DNA of 6,917 nucleotides from Chryseobacterium gleum. GTDB taxonomy: Bacteria; Bacteroidota; Bacteroidia; Flavobacteriales_D; Crocinitomicaceae. Positions 1-6,339 of this stretch are shown here, piece by piece; the first letter of the stretch is position 1; every line of letters starts with the position of its first letter. The translations under genes and the position numbers were made by a program. The DNA is taken from contig CALPUT020000131.1 of assembly GCA_943326825.2 (NCBI GenBank), forward strand, positions 1 through 6,917. The letters are read 5' to 3'. Below the pieces are notes generated by a model, which had not been told where the DNA came from, ran no database searches, and worked only from the letters and a program-made list of their open reading frames with translations.

Positions 1-1485
1 AATAAAGAATTCTGGTCTGAAAATGGAGGAAAAATGTTTGGGGTTTTAGTCGTCGAAAATGAAAAAAATGAAATTGGTTATTTGTCAGCTTTTTCAGGTA
101 GATTGTTTGGTGAAAATATTCTTTCTTTTTTCGTGCCTCCAATTTATGATATTTTAGATGAAAATTGTTTTTATCACAAAGGTGAAGAAGCATTAAATCA
201 ATTGACAAAACAAATTATAGAATTAGAAAATTCGGAAGAATTAACAAATCTAATAGCTTTTTATCAAAAAGAATCTGAATGTTCAGAACAAGAAATATCG
301 AATTATAAATTAAAGCTAAAAGCCTCTAAAAAAAGAAGAGATGAATTGAGATCTTCCGGATCTTTTGATGAAGTTCAATTGATTAAAGAAAGTCAGCGAG
401 AGAGATACCAATTGAAAGAATTGTCGAATCAATGGAAAAAAAAACTTTCCGATATAAAAGTTCAACTAGATGAATATCAAGAACAAATTTCAACATTAAA
501 AAATCAACGAAGAATTCTTTCAGCTGAATTACAAGAAAAATTGTTTCAAGAATATAGAATTCTGAATTCAAAAAACACTTATAAAGATTTAATAGAGCTG
601 TTTTCAAATAAAACAGACGGAATTCCTCCTTCAGGAGCTGGAGATTGCGCAGCGCCTAAATTATTGCAATTTGCTTTTCAAAATAATTTGAAGCCTGTTT
701 CTATGGCTGAGTTTTGGTGGGGCGCTTCACCTAAATCTGAAGTTAGAGTCCATGAAAATTATTATCCAGCTTGTAAAAGCAAATGTGAACCGATTTTGAA
801 TTTTATGTTAGAAGGAATCGAAATGGAAGAAAATCCATTGTTGAATCCAAAAAATGAAGTCACTGAATTAGAAATTATCTATGAAGATGATTTTTTGCTT
901 GTAGTGAATAAACCAGCGAATTTTCTGTCAGTTCCAGGTAAATCAAAGTTAAAATCTGTTTACGACATTATAAAAGCCAATTATCCGTTAGCTGATGGTC
1001 CATTGATTGTTCATCGTTTGGATATGGCAACTTCTGGTTTGTTGTTAGTTTCAAAAACATTAGCCATCTATCATGATTTACAAAGTCAATTTATAAAAAG
1101 AACAATTCAAAAAAGGTACGTCGCATTGTTGAATGGTAAAATCGAACAAAACGAAGGAGTTATTGATTTACCAATCCGACCAGACATTGAAGATCGTCCA
1201 AGACAATTGGTTTGTTTTGAGAATGGTAAAAAAGCTACAACAAAATTTGAAGTGATTGAGCTAAAAGAAAACAAAACGCTCATCTACTTTTATCCAATAA
1301 CAGGCCGAACACATCAATTGCGTGTTCATTCTGCGCATCAATTAGGTTTGAATGCTCCAATAGTTGGTGATGAATTGTATGGTTCATCTTCATCAAGATT
1401 GCATTTACATGCCGAAAGTTTAGAATTCGAACATCCCATTTCCAAAAAAAGAATCAAACTAAAATCAGAAGTTCGATTCGAGTGA
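1..1485 (+). CDS. RluA-family pseudouridine synthase with long N-terminal extension (5' partial)
   Basis: Isomerises uridine to pseudouridine in rRNA or tRNA in the cytoplasm; the target base cannot be told from sequence. The frame is open from base 1, and the codons before the ATG at 34 read NKEFWSENGGK, which continues into MFGVLVVEN as in full-length homologues of this family, so the true start lies upstream. Residues are counted from the ATG at 34. A charged, Glu/Lys/Gln-rich helical stretch (about 55-180) looks like a coiled coil. A cysteine-bearing segment follows, with GAGDCAAPKLL (C205), AEFWWGASPK and YPACKSKCEPIL (C247, C251). The catalytic domain starts near 280: NKPANFLSVPG (292-302), HRLDMATSG with the catalytic Asp D330 (codon 1021-1023), and GRTHQLRVH (424-432). 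The C-terminus is complete. Family assignment is firm; the role of the N-terminal part is unknown to me. Confidence 0.93.
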   Translation, partial: NKEFWSENGGKMFGVLVVENEKNEIGYLSAFSGRLFGENILSFFVPPIYDILDENCFYHKGEEALNQLTKQIIELENSEELTNLIAFYQKESECSEQEISNYKLKLKASKKRRDELRSSGSFDEVQLIKESQRERYQLKELSNQWKKKLSDIKVQLDEYQEQISTLKNQRRILSAELQEKLFQEYRILNSKNTYKDLIELFSNKTDGIPPSGAGDCAAPKLLQFAFQNNLKPVSMAEFWWGASPKSEVRVHENYYPACKSKCEPILNFMLEGIEMEENPLLNPKNEVTELEIIYEDDFLLVVNKPANFLSVPGKSKLKSVYDIIKANYPLADGPLIVHRLDMATSGLLLVSKTLAIYHDLQSQFIKRTIQKRYVALLNGKIEQNEGVIDLPIRPDIEDRPRQLVCFENGKKATTKFEVIELKENKTLIYFYPITGRTHQLRVHSAHQLGLNAPIVGDELYGSSSSRLHLHAESLEFEHPISKKRIKLKSEVRFE

Positions 1486-1493
1486 ATATTTAT

Positions 1494-1525
1494 TTTAAGC
1501 GCCATTTCATCTCTTAAAGCTTAAA
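1494..1525 (+). terminator. Weak inverted repeat after the pseudouridine synthase gene, possible terminator
   Basis: TTTAAGC (1494-1500) and GCTTAAA (1519-1525) are perfect 7-bp inverted arms around an 18-base loop, nine bases after the stop codon. The stem is AT-rich with two G:C pairs, and no proper T-run follows (only TTTCC). It could be a poor terminator, part of the upstream region of the ribF promoter, or chance in AT-rich DNA. Confidence 0.2.
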
Positions 1526-1530
1526 TTTCC

Positions 1531-1538
1531 TACATTTG
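1531..1538 (+). promoter_or_regulatory. Bacteroidota -7 promoter element for ribF
   Basis: TACATTTG is an exact match to the Bacteroidota -7 consensus TAnnTTTG. It lies 33 bases before the ribF ATG at 1572. No TTG is found at the usual 17-23 base spacing upstream, so the -33 half is weak. By the usual geometry transcription would begin around 1544, giving a leader of about 28 bases. That places the alternative TTG codon at 1545 at the very 5' end of the mRNA, which argues against it as the start of translation. Confidence 0.6.
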
Positions 1539-1544
1539 TAGTAA

Positions 1545-1557
1545 TTGGAAACTCCAA
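1545..1557 (+). repeat. Small hairpin at the 5' end of the predicted ribF leader
   Basis: TTGGA (1545-1549) and TCCAA (1553-1557) can pair as a 5-bp stem with a 3-base loop. It falls right at the predicted 5' end of the ribF transcript, where such a stem could protect the RNA. It is far too small to be an FMN riboswitch, and it may be chance. Confidence 0.3.
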
Positions 1558-1571
1558 CAAATAAAAGATTA

Positions 1572-2510
1572 ATGAAGATTTTTAATAGTTTAGAAGAACT
1601 AGGTCATTTAACAAATCCAGTTGTTACAATTGGATCGTTTGACGGAGTTCACCTAGGTCATCAAAAAATATTAAAAAAATTAAGAGAAGAAGCGGATAAA
1701 ATTAATGGTGAAACAGTTTTATTTACCTTTAAAGTTCATCCGAAGATGGTTTTATTTCCAGATTCTCATGGTATAAAATTAATTCAAGATCAAAAAGAAA
1801 AGAATATAAAACTTTCTGAATATCAATTAGATAATTTAATATTATTTCCGTTTACAAAAGAGTTTTCTAATTTAACTGCATATCAATTTGTCAAAGATAT
1901 TTTAGTTGATAAAATTGGGGTAAAGAAGATTGTAATTGGCTACGATCATCAATTTGGAAATAATAGAGAAGGGAATATTGACTTTTTGAAATCAGTTTCA
2001 AAAGAGTTTGGTTTCGATGTTATTGAAATTTCAGCTGAAGAAATTGATGAAGTAAACATTAGTTCCACCAAAATTAGAAAAGCAATATTAGCTGGTGATA
2101 TAAAAACAGCTAATTCGTATTTGAATGACACCTATGGTTTGTCAGGAATAGTTGTTAAAGGACAGCAATTAGGTCGTAAAATAGGTTTTCCAACGGCCAA
2201 TATCAATGTTGAATTTCAAGATAAATTAATTCCTGGAAATGGCGTGTATTTTGTAGAGGTGACAGTAGAGGGTAAATTGTTACACGGCATGCTAAATATT
2301 GGTGTTAGACCGACAATTGATACAAATTTAACGAGAACGATTGAAGTAAATATATTCGATTTTGATCAAGAAATTTATGGTCAAGAGATAAAAATAGAGT
2401 TTATTTCGAAAGTAAGAGAAGAACAAAAATTTGGGTCCTTAGATAAATTAATTCAACAACTGAAAGAAGATGAAGATTATTGCCGTTCTATTATTAGTGT
2501 TCGTAATTAA
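1572..2510 (+). CDS. ribF: Bifunctional riboflavin kinase / FAD synthetase RibF
   Basis: Phosphorylates riboflavin to FMN and adenylylates FMN to FAD with ATP, in the cytoplasm; this is the last step of flavin cofactor supply. The protein has 312 residues, the usual length. The N-terminal FMN adenylyltransferase domain shows the nucleotidyltransferase motif GSFDGVHLGH (21-30), GYDHQFGNNREG (123-134) and SSTKIR (164-169). The C-terminal riboflavin kinase domain shows GRKIGFPTAN (201-210), the GVYFVEV strand (224-230), NIGVRPTID (242-250) and a conserved glutamate in TIEVNIFDF (E258). The frame opens at a TTG at 1545, but the ATG at 1572 gives the usual MKIF start, follows an A-rich tract and fits the promoter. 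The 3' end overlaps the next gene by 41 bases, so the two are probably cotranscribed. Confidence 0.96.
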   Translation: MKIFNSLEELGHLTNPVVTIGSFDGVHLGHQKILKKLREEADKINGETVLFTFKVHPKMVLFPDSHGIKLIQDQKEKNIKLSEYQLDNLILFPFTKEFSNLTAYQFVKDILVDKIGVKKIVIGYDHQFGNNREGNIDFLKSVSKEFGFDVIEISAEEIDEVNISSTKIRKAILAGDIKTANSYLNDTYGLSGIVVKGQQLGRKIGFPTANINVEFQDKLIPGNGVYFVEVTVEGKLLHGMLNIGVRPTIDTNLTRTIEVNIFDFDQEIYGQEIKIEFISKVREEQKFGSLDKLIQQLKEDEDYCRSIISVRN

Positions 2511-3042
2511 TTGCTTTTTTGCCCAAGAAAATTACAAAATTTATAGTTGGGAAAATGCTCAGAAATTAGGTAAAGACACTGTTTATGGTATCACTTTTTC
2601 TAAAACAAAATTCGATTCAATACCATCAGATTTAATGAATTATATAAATTTAAGATATTTAGATTTAAGTAAACACAAGCTTACATCACTACCTCATAAT
2701 TTTTCTAATCTTAGTAAACTTGAGGTGTTAAATTTAGAGAAAAACGATTTTGATTTATTTCCATTACAAATTTGCTCTTTAAAAAATCTAGATACACTAC
2801 TCATTAATCGAAATGATTTTAGTTCTTTTCCTAATCAAATTTCACAATTACAAAATTTAGAATACTTAGATGTTTGGGCAACACCAATAATGTCTTTTCC
2901 TCTAGCTTTTGATGAATTGAAATCACTAAAAAAAGTCGATGCAAGGGGAATAACACATGGGAAAAATTTTCAAGAAGGAATAAGAGATCGTATGCCTTGG
3001 GTGCATTTTATTTTTGATTTACCTTGTAACTGCGCTGATTAA
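2470..3042 (+). CDS. Secreted leucine-rich repeat protein
   Basis: Probably an exported binding or scaffold protein; the partner is unknown. It has 190 residues. Residues 1-18 form a signal peptide (basic start MK, hydrophobic core AVLLLVFVI, likely cut after FFA before Q19). C15 is preceded by VIN, a poor lipobox, so a lipoprotein is less likely. Five 23-residue leucine-rich repeats follow: 38-60, 61-83, 84-106, 107-129 and 130-152. They share the pattern LxxLxLxxNxFxxxPxxIxxLxN; the first and last are degenerate. A partial repeat and a C-terminal cap ending in PCNCAD close the protein; the two cysteines might form a disulphide or bind something outside the cytoplasm. The ATG at 2470 lies inside ribF, in another frame, but is needed to supply the signal peptide. 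The S41 protease gene begins 26 bases after the stop, so the three genes look like one transcript. Confidence 0.85.
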   Translation: MKIIAVLLLVFVINCFFAQENYKIYSWENAQKLGKDTVYGITFSKTKFDSIPSDLMNYINLRYLDLSKHKLTSLPHNFSNLSKLEVLNLEKNDFDLFPLQICSLKNLDTLLINRNDFSSFPNQISQLQNLEYLDVWATPIMSFPLAFDELKSLKKVDARGITHGKNFQEGIRDRMPWVHFIFDLPCNCAD

Positions 3043-3068
3043 AAGCACAATCAACTAATTACCACAGA

Positions 3069-4526
3069 ATGATATCAAAAATCAAGTACATTTTCTTTCT
3101 AGTTGTATTAATAACATTCTCTTTTTCAGCGAGTAATCGGATTGGAAAACAAAAAGGAGATGCTGAAATTTTGATTGATGTTTTAAAGTCAAAAGAAGGA
3201 ATCCTTGATTTAAATACTTCTTCAGATTCGTTAGAATATTATTTTAACTTTTTAAATCAGCAATTAACAACGAAGAAAACCTATTTAGAATTGTATAAAT
3301 TATTTAGCTCTACTATTTCAAAATTACAATGTGGTCATACTCAATTATTTCCTTCAAAAAATGCATTTCGAGAATGGGTATATCAGCGAAAATCTTTACC
3401 ATTTGATTACGTCTTAGTTGGTAAAAAATTATTTGTAAATGAGTTAGTTAAAGAAGATGAAAAAATTGTAAATATTGGTATTGCAAAGGAACTGATAAAG
3501 ACTATACCGAAGAATTCAGAAATCATTTCAATTGATCATTTGACTGTTCCTCAAATGATGAATAAGATAGGTGAATATATTTCTTCAGATGAGAATGGAA
3601 TTGATTTTAAATATTTTCAATCAGCTCAATTATTCGAATTTTATAGAAATATAGCGACTGAGGGTAAAGATTCGATTCAGGTTATTTATTCAGAAAAGAA
3701 AGACACCACAGTTTTATATTTTAAAACAGGTATCCCGCCTGTTAAAACAATAAATAAACGTTTAAAAGCTTACTTTGAATTACAGCGTAAAAATCAAAAA
3801 GATATAGGTAAATTTTCTATAATTAAAAACAAATATGCTTGTTTCAAATTTGTTTCTTTTGCAGAATGTAGAGGCAATAAATATGAGAAATTTCTAAAAA
3901 AATCTTTTGAGGAAATTAAAAAGAAGGAAATTGAAAAATTAATAGTCGATGTTCGTGGAAATAATGGAGGACAAATGCAGTTTTCTTTCTTGAGATATAT
4001 TGTAGGTCCAAATGTTTATCTTGGAAAATATCAAGTTAATAAACCTTTTGAACGATTTAAAAATCAACATATTTCAAAATTTAATGAAGACTATAGAAAT
4101 CACAAAAAATTAAGTAGAAAACAGAAAAAGTATAAACGAAAAGAAGATGATTTTGAAGGTCAGATAAAGACTTCTTTGATAGAAGATGATTTAATTTTTA
4201 AAGGAAAAATTATTGTTATTACTGATGCAGGTACATTTTCTGCGGCTTCAATTTTAGCTTGTCACTTAAAAACGTTAGCAAAAGCAAAATTGGTTGGTCA
4301 AACTGCAGGTGGAAGTTTTTATTGTGGAAATGCAGGAACATTACATGTAACTTTACCTTATACTAATTTCAAAATGACGGTAAATCCGAACACCTTTTAT
4401 TCTCAACTTGAACGAGTTGAAAATTCACAATTGATAAAAATTCCGGATTTAATTCTTCACCCAGTTACGCCAAAAATGAATAAGAAAGATGATTGGTTCA
4501 TAAATAAAGCGTGCAAAGCGTTTTAA
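3069..4526 (+). CDS. Exported S41-family (C-terminal processing / tricorn-like) serine protease
   Basis: A peptidase of the S41 family, expected in the periplasm or at the cell surface; its substrate is unknown. It has 485 residues. Residues 1-21 look like a signal peptide (basic start, hydrophobic IFFLVVLITFSF, cut near SFSA/SN). SKLQCGHTQLF (85-94) matches the GHT segment before the core of many S41 proteins and supplies H90. A PDZ-like segment (about 148-170, EIISIDHLTVPQMM) follows. The protease core has VDVRGNNGG (293-301), ITDAGTFSAAS with the likely nucleophile S391, and LVGQTAGGSFYCGNAG (408-423). The lysine that follows the nucleophile in CtpA-type enzymes is replaced by the TAGG pattern, so this resembles the tricorn-like Ser/His branch. 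Residues 325-361 form a very basic insert before the nucleophile. Its stop directly abuts the stop of the convergent methyltransferase gene. Confidence 0.88.
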   Translation: MISKIKYIFFLVVLITFSFSASNRIGKQKGDAEILIDVLKSKEGILDLNTSSDSLEYYFNFLNQQLTTKKTYLELYKLFSSTISKLQCGHTQLFPSKNAFREWVYQRKSLPFDYVLVGKKLFVNELVKEDEKIVNIGIAKELIKTIPKNSEIISIDHLTVPQMMNKIGEYISSDENGIDFKYFQSAQLFEFYRNIATEGKDSIQVIYSEKKDTTVLYFKTGIPPVKTINKRLKAYFELQRKNQKDIGKFSIIKNKYACFKFVSFAECRGNKYEKFLKKSFEEIKKKEIEKLIVDVRGNNGGQMQFSFLRYIVGPNVYLGKYQVNKPFERFKNQHISKFNEDYRNHKKLSRKQKKYKRKEDDFEGQIKTSLIEDDLIFKGKIIVITDAGTFSAASILACHLKTLAKAKLVGQTAGGSFYCGNAGTLHVTLPYTNFKMTVNPNTFYSQLERVENSQLIKIPDLILHPVTPKMNKKDDWFINKACKAF

Positions 4527-5168
4527 TTATTTTTTTCTAACAATCATTAAACCATCTCGAATTGGTAACAATATATTTTCAACTCTTGGGTCATTATGTA
4601 ATTGAGCGTTAAAATCTTTTAGGATTTTTGTATCTAGATCTGATTTTTCATATTCATTCACAACTTTTCCAGACCAAAGTACATTATCTGAAATGATATA
4701 GCCTCCTTTTCGTACTTTGTCAAAAACAAGATCGTAATAAGCTGCGTAATTTCGTTTATCCGCATCGATAAATACAATATCAAATTCTTCGTTTAAGTTG
4801 GGAATCACGTCCATTCCATTTCCGATGATTTGTTGAATTTGATTTTTGAAAGGCGATTTTTGTATGTATTTATCGACCATTTCTTCCAATTCAGGATTGA
4901 CATCTACTGTGATTAAACGGCCATTTTCTGTTAATCCTTCTGCCAAGCAAAGAGCCGAATAACCAGTATACGTTCCTAATTCAAGAATTCGATTTGGTTG
5001 AATCATTTTTGAAAGCATACTTAAAACTCTTCCTTGGTAATGTCCACTCAACATTCTAGGATTTAAAACTTTAACGTTTGTTTCTCGATTTAATTCTTTG
5101 AGTAAATCTGATTCGATATCTGTGTGATCACATACGTAATCATCCAATTCTTGAGAAATGAATTCCAT
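4527..5168 (-). CDS. SAM-dependent O-methyltransferase (CCoAOMT / TrmR-like family 3)
   Basis: Transfers a methyl group from S-adenosylmethionine to a hydroxyl, normally with a divalent metal. Members act on catechol-like small molecules, while the Bacillus relative TrmR (YrrM) acts on tRNA wobble uridine; sequence alone does not decide. The protein has 213 residues, typical for the family, with no signal peptide. The SAM-binding motif ILELGTYTGYSALCLAEGL lies at 61-79, acidic VDV at 88-90 is the expected ribose contact, and FIDADKRNY (133-141) and SDNVLWSG (160-167) supply the metal ligands expected in the family (D135, D161, N162). A GHYQG segment (42-46) precedes them. The gene lies 48 bases downstream of pfkA on the same strand but has its own -7 element in that gap, so it may be transcribed alone or with pfkA. 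Confidence 0.92.
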   Translation of the reverse strand: MEFISQELDDYVCDHTDIESDLLKELNRETNVKVLNPRMLSGHYQGRVLSMLSKMIQPNRILELGTYTGYSALCLAEGLTENGRLITVDVNPELEEMVDKYIQKSPFKNQIQQIIGNGMDVIPNLNEEFDIVFIDADKRNYAAYYDLVFDKVRKGGYIISDNVLWSGKVVNEYEKSDLDTKILKDFNAQLHNDPRVENILLPIRDGLMIVRKK

Positions 5169-5189
5169 GTTCTTAATTAATGAAGAACA
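5168..5189 (-). repeat. Inverted repeat between the -7 element and the methyltransferase start codon
   Basis: TGTTCTT (5168-5174) and AAGAACA (5183-5189) on the plus strand are perfect 7-bp inverted arms around an 8-base loop (AATTAATG). One arm touches the -7 element and the other ends on the A of the start codon. Such placement would suit a repressor site more than an RNA hairpin, since half would lie at or before the transcription start. Chance is possible. Confidence 0.35.
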
Positions 5190-5195
5190 AAGGTA
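5188..5195 (-). promoter_or_regulatory. Bacteroidota -7 promoter element for the O-methyltransferase gene
   Basis: On the minus strand the sequence reads TACCTTTG, an exact TAnnTTTG match, ending 19 bases before the methyltransferase ATG. No TTG stands at the usual 17-23 base distance upstream. Predicted transcription would start near 5182, leaving a leader of about 14 bases. Confidence 0.5.
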
Positions 5196-5216
5196 CTAAA
5201 TGAAAATTGAAAGATG

Positions 5217-6188
5217 TTATTTCGTTCTCAATTTGGCTAACAACTTGATTTTTTTCAAATCAGGAATAGAATTTTCTTTGATTCCTTGTTCAATCGAGCA
5301 AGTAACTAAATGTTCGCCTTCAGTTCCAATCATTAAATTCGTTTTTCCTTCCTTTAATAATTCGATTGCAAACGACCCCATTCTAGTAGCTATAATTCGG
5401 TCTAAAGCGGAAGGACTTCCTCCTCGTTGGATGTGACCAAGTACAGAACAACGTAAGTCGTAATCGGGCAGGAAAGGTTTAACTTTTACCATTAATTCCA
5501 ACGCACCACCCCATTCGTCTCCTTCAGCAACCATGATGATTGAACCTCTTCGCCCCTTGTTTTGAGCTTTAATATCACGAACTAATTTTTCTATGTCCAT
5601 GTGTTTTTCAGGAATCAACACATTCTCAGCTCCAGAAGAAATAGCAGAATTTAAGGCAATAAAACCGGCATCTCTTCCCATTACTTCGATGAAAAATATG
5701 CGGTGATGACTTGCTGCCGTATCTCTGATTTTATCAACTGCTTCTGTAACCGTGTTTAATGCTGTATCATATCCGATTGTATGATCCGTTCCATAAATAT
5801 CATTATCAATCGTTCCAGGGATACCGATGATTGGAATATTCATTTCCTGTCCTAGATGATAAGCTCCGGTAAAAGATCCATCGCCACCAATGACAACTAA
5901 TCCATCAATGTTTTCAGATTTTAAGTAATCAATTGCTTTTAATCGTCCTTCCAATTCCATGAATTCTTTGCAACGAGCCGTTCCTAAGATTGTTCCACCA
6001 CGATGTATGATATTATCAACATCAGTGTATTCCATTTCATAACCTTTACGATCAATCATTCCCTGAAATCCATCATAGATTCCAAAAGGCACGATAGAGT
6101 AGTGCAGACATGTTTTTACAACTGCTCGAATACAAGCGTTCATACCTGGTGAATCTCCTCCTGATGTGATTAATGCAATTTTTTTCAT
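5217..6188 (-). CDS. pfkA: ATP-dependent 6-phosphofructokinase
   Basis: Phosphorylates fructose 6-phosphate to fructose 1,6-bisphosphate in the cytoplasm, the committed step of glycolysis. The protein has 323 residues, close to the E. coli enzyme. Visible motifs are SGGDSPGMN (9-17), the ATP-site GTARCKEF (69-76), GGDGS (101-105), catalytic PGTIDND (124-130, with D128 as the base), MGRDAG (170-175), E222 and GHIQRGGSPSALDR (251-264). Glycine at 104 and the PGTIDND form favour ATP over pyrophosphate as phosphate donor. Against my recollection of the E. coli effector site, R21 and K211 are kept, but R25 is Lys, R54 is Tyr, K213 is Arg and H215 is Gly, so allosteric control may differ. The ATG gives the standard MKKIALITSGGD start. 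The gene is divergent from the ECF sigma gene and followed by the O-methyltransferase gene. Confidence 0.97.
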   Translation of the reverse strand: MKKIALITSGGDSPGMNACIRAVVKTCLHYSIVPFGIYDGFQGMIDRKGYEMEYTDVDNIIHRGGTILGTARCKEFMELEGRLKAIDYLKSENIDGLVVIGGDGSFTGAYHLGQEMNIPIIGIPGTIDNDIYGTDHTIGYDTALNTVTEAVDKIRDTAASHHRIFFIEVMGRDAGFIALNSAISSGAENVLIPEKHMDIEKLVRDIKAQNKGRRGSIIMVAEGDEWGGALELMVKVKPFLPDYDLRCSVLGHIQRGGSPSALDRIIATRMGSFAIELLKEGKTNLMIGTEGEHLVTCSIEQGIKENSIPDLKKIKLLAKLRTK

Positions 6189-6222
6189 GTTGCTTTGATT
6201 GAGCGAATTCTGATTACTTTAC

Positions 6223-6236
6223 TAAATGTACATTTA
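6223..6236. repeat. 14-bp perfect palindrome TAAATGTACATTTA in the divergent gap
   Basis: The 14 bases are identical on both strands and cover the proposed pfkA -7 element. Because it is symmetric it also gives a -7-like TACATTTA facing the sigma factor gene (6229-6236), though no TTG stands at the right distance for that direction. A dimeric regulator could bind here; it does not match an operator that I can name. Confidence 0.4.
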
Positions 6237-6240
6237 AAAA

Positions 6241-6253
6241 TTGAAAAATTCAA
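6241..6253. repeat. Short inverted repeat at the pfkA -33 region
   Basis: TTGAA (6241-6245) and TTCAA (6249-6253) are inverted around AAA. The site overlaps the proposed -33 TTG of pfkA and lies four bases beyond the 14-bp palindrome. It is AT-rich and short, so chance is a fair explanation. Confidence 0.25.
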
Positions 6254-6339
6254 GATTAACTTTTTGATTTCAGAATCTTTTTGCAAAAATTTCTTTTCTT
6301 TTTATGGAATATGTAGATTCGTTGCATCTAATGAATAGA

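Larger units (their letters stand above)
6223..6253 (-). promoter_or_regulatory. Likely pfkA promoter
   Basis: On the minus strand TTG (6253-6251) is followed after 20 bases by TACATTTA (6230-6223), which matches the Bacteroidota -7 consensus TAnnTTTG in all but the last base. The spacing lies within the usual 17-23. Transcription would begin near 6217, leaving about 28 bases before the pfkA ATG. Confidence 0.5.

Noticed and set aside
25..36. GGAGGA three bases before the ATG at 34, looking like a ribosome binding site and gene start.
   Set aside because: The spacing is too short, Bacteroidota rarely use such sites, and the frame is open upstream with codons that continue the protein family (GGK before MFGVLVVEN). 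It is coding sequence.
383..607. Minus-strand open frame of 74 codons.
   Set aside because: It lies opposite the coiled-coil part of the pseudouridine synthase gene and has no recognisable motif; a shadow of that gene.
1545..1571. TTG start extending RibF by nine residues (METPTNKRL).
   Set aside because: The predicted transcription start falls at about the same base, and the family normally begins at the MKIF start at 1572.
1949..2131. Minus-strand open frame of 60 codons.
   Set aside because: It lies wholly inside ribF on the opposite strand with no support of its own.
4500..4560. T-run after the convergent stops as a two-way intrinsic terminator.
   Set aside because: No stable stem could be found before the T-run on either strand; AAAGCG occurs twice here but as a direct repeat, not an inverted one.
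5200..5436. Plus-strand open frame of 78 codons.
   Set aside because: It is antisense to the conserved 3' part of pfkA; the protein resembles nothing and the opposite strand is clearly coding.
6304..6339. ATG at 6304 as the sigma factor start.
   Set aside because: It stays possible, but it follows a T-rich tract unlike the other starts here and adds 12 residues not typical of the family; 6340 is preferred.
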